From Alphaproteobacteria bacterium (lineage in GTDB: Bacteria; Pseudomonadota; Alphaproteobacteria; SMXS01), in assembly GCA_028284945.1 (NCBI GenBank), contig JANQQJ010000004.1, positions 17,928 to 81,927 of the forward strand: a stretch of 64,000 nucleotides of DNA, written 5' to 3'. The translations under genes and the position numbers were made by a program. Shown one piece after another: positions 62,615 to 64,000 of this stretch (positions within the stretch are counted from its first letter, which is position 1; the number at the start of each line of letters is the position of its first letter). The notes below the pieces were generated by a model that was given only the letters and a program-made list of their open reading frames with translations, searched no databases and was not told where the DNA came from.

Positions 62615-64000
62615 TAAAACCGCTCCAGGTCCGGGAACGGCATTTTGCCCTTGTGGACATGCATGGCGCCCAATTCGGCGCAACGGTGCAGCCTAGGAAA
62701 CACCTTCCCCGGATTGAGATGCTGACCCGGATCGAATGCGCATTTCAGCCGTAGTTGCTGATTGAGGTCATCCTCGGAGAACATCTCGTCCATCAGCGCG
62801 CGTTTTTCGGTGCCGACACCGTGTTCACCCGTCAGCACGCCACCCACCGCAACACAGAGCTTGAGGATTTCTTTACCCATCGCCTCGGCCTTGTCCATCT
62901 CGCCTTCGACATTGGCGTCATACATGATGAGCGGGTGGAGGTTACCATCCCCGGCATGGAACACATTGGCGACGGTCAGGCCAAATTGCCGGGCCATGGC
63001 GCTGATCTGCCCCAGCACATTGGCCAGTTCCTTGCGCGGGATTGTGCCGTCGAGCACGTAATAGTCCGGCTTCAGCCGGGCCAATGCCGGGAACGCCGCC
63101 TTGCGCCCCTGCCAGAAGCGCAGGCGTTCGTCTTCGGACTGTGACGCGCGGATGCCGATGGCGCCCGAGTCGCGGGCAATTTTGCTGACTTCCTCGATCA
63201 GGTGATCGACCTCAGCCGCCGGGCCATCCAGTTCGCAGATCAGGATCGCCTTGGCGTCGACAGGATAGCCGGGCTTGCAATAGGCCTCGACCGCCTGCGT
63301 GGTCATATCGTCCATCAGTTCCAGGCCGGCCGGAATAATCCCTGCTGCAATAATGCCAGCCACACAATCGCCGGCGGGTTCCAGATCATCGAAGCTGAGC
63401 AACAGCGCCCGCGCCGTTTCCGGGCTGCGCAAAATCCGCACGGTCACTTCGGTAATCACGCCCAACAGGCCCTCTGACCCGGTCAGAATACCAAGCAGAT
63501 CATAGCCGCCCGCATCCAGATGTTTGCCGCCGATCCGCATCACCTCGCCATCCATGGTGACAATCTCGATACCCAGCAGATTGTTGGTGGTGAGCCCGTA
63601 TTTCAGGCAGTGCACGCCGCCGGAATTCTGCGCCACATTACCGCCAATGCTGCAGGCAATCTGGCTGGACGGATCAGGTGCATAATAGAACCCCCGGTCT
63701 TCCACCGCCTTGGTGATCGCCAGATTGGTCACCCCCGGCTGCGCGACAACACACCGGTTGTCGTAATCGATTTCGGTGATCTGGTTGAATTTCGCCATGC
63801 CGAGCAGCACACCGCCCGGCACCGCCACTGCCCCGCCCGACAAGCCGGTGCCCGCCCCGCGGGGCACCACCGGCACTTCAGCCGCTGCGCAGAGTTTCAG
63901 GATCGCCGCGACCTGCTCAACTGAGTCCGGCAACACAACAATGCCCGGCATCTCACTCGTCATAGTCAGCGCATCGGATTCATAGACCTTGCGCCGCGCC
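62614..64000 (-). CDS. glcD: Glycolate oxidase subunit GlcD (5' part beyond the window)
   Basis: The reading frame runs to the right edge and shows 462 residues without its true start; the N-terminal residues visible are ARRKVYESDAL. The FAD_binding_4 domain has PRGAGTGLSGGAV and NVAQNSGGVHC, and the C-terminal FAD-linked oxidase domain has VANVFHAGDGNLHPL and GEHGVGTEKR. The ending MPFPDLERF lies next to a repeat. It oxidises glycolate or D-lactate type 2-hydroxyacids with GlcE and GlcF. Confidence 0.92.
   Translation of the reverse strand, partial: ARRKVYESDALTMTSEMPGIVVLPDSVEQVAAILKLCAAAEVPVVPRGAGTGLSGGAVAVPGGVLLGMAKFNQITEIDYDNRCVVAQPGVTNLAITKAVEDRGFYYAPDPSSQIACSIGGNVAQNSGGVHCLKYGLTTNNLLGIEIVTMDGEVMRIGGKHLDAGGYDLLGILTGSEGLLGVITEVTVRILRSPETARALLLSFDDLEPAGDCVAGIIAAGIIPAGLELMDDMTTQAVEAYCKPGYPVDAKAILICELDGPAAEVDHLIEEVSKIARDSGAIGIRASQSEDERLRFWQGRKAAFPALARLKPDYYVLDGTIPRKELANVLGQISAMARQFGLTVANVFHAGDGNLHPLIMYDANVEGEMDKAEAMGKEILKLCVAVGGVLTGEHGVGTEKRALMDEMFSEDDLNQQLRLKCAFDPGQHLNPGKVFPRLHRCAELGAMHVHKGKMPFPDLERF

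Overview
The window looks like chromosomal DNA of an alphaproteobacterium. The first 6.6 kb carries the order hisG(short form)-hisD-UPF0262-low-molecular-weight phosphatase-infA-maf-RNase G-yacG, then tRNA-Phe, an arrangement I know from alphaproteobacteria. The alphaproteobacterial-type IF-1 and the GC-rich, third-position-biased codon use agree. A marine or soil heterotroph with broad acyl-CoA metabolism would fit the gene content. The genus cannot be fixed from the sequence alone.

Layout. 1-6.6 kb: an OB-fold (DUF35) gene fragment, then the his/infA/rng housekeeping block, interrupted by two related lipoprotein genes. 6.6-17.6 kb: tRNA-Phe, a glycosyltransferase/phosphodiesterase pair, pyrC, typA, a metallo-beta-lactamase (MBL) hydrolase, an adenosine deaminase-like enzyme, a P450 and a second glycosyltransferase. 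17.6-24.8 kb: a split MaoC-type hydratase pair, a ParB-N-only protein, a Cys-rich exported protein, a large Sel1/acidic-linker/tandem-SPOR envelope protein, and an NTF2/LLM-oxidoreductase/CoA-transferase operon. 25-36.5 kb: a PQQ quinohemoprotein lipoprotein, an SDR, a NUDIX gene just behind a MITE-like element, a thiolase plus HMGCS-like/DUF35 pair, small exported proteins, and a cupin/acyl-CoA synthetase/MFS operon. 36.6-48.8 kb: an HSL-type hydrolase, an orphan lipoprotein secretin with a small lipoprotein, a glutamine amidotransferase, a sphingolipid delta-4 desaturase-like protein, an ATP-grasp/MBL pair, DUF533, and a CoA-transferase/transporter cluster. 48.9-51.7 kb: a large zincin metalloprotease with a small beta-rich partner. 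51.8-57 kb: an AlkA-like glycosylase, a DMT exporter, an ABA4-like protein, and a sulfur operon (ArsR/SqrR-like regulator, SulP, two YeeE/YedE-type proteins). 57-64 kb: GNAT, a TIMP-like exported protein, a GST and a glcD-(NTF2)-glcE-glcF operon.

How genes work together. The acyl-CoA enzymes (two family III CoA-transferases, thiolase with HMGCS/DUF35, MaoC halves, acyl-CoA synthetase, SDR, P450, LLM oxidoreductase, NTF2 proteins) suggest breakdown of complex lipids, steroids or xenobiotics; substrates are not visible. The sulfur operon has an almost complete regulatory picture: a two-cysteine ArsR sensor, a nested palindrome of the ATTC-N8-GAAT type over the -10 region and start codon, and ATGA-coupled transport genes.

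The most unusual items are the zincin plus small-partner module (48901-51682), the autoregulatory sulfur operator with a probably leaderless mRNA (54026-54069), a TA-flanked 274-bp inverted-repeat element directly upstream of a NUDIX gene (28074-28347), a three-member family of Cys-Glu-Cys lipoproteins, the orphan secretin, and a DUF35 fragment whose zinc-ribbon cysteines are all replaced. Several kinds of palindromic intergenic repeats occur. No CRISPR array, prophage or insertion-sequence transposase was seen.
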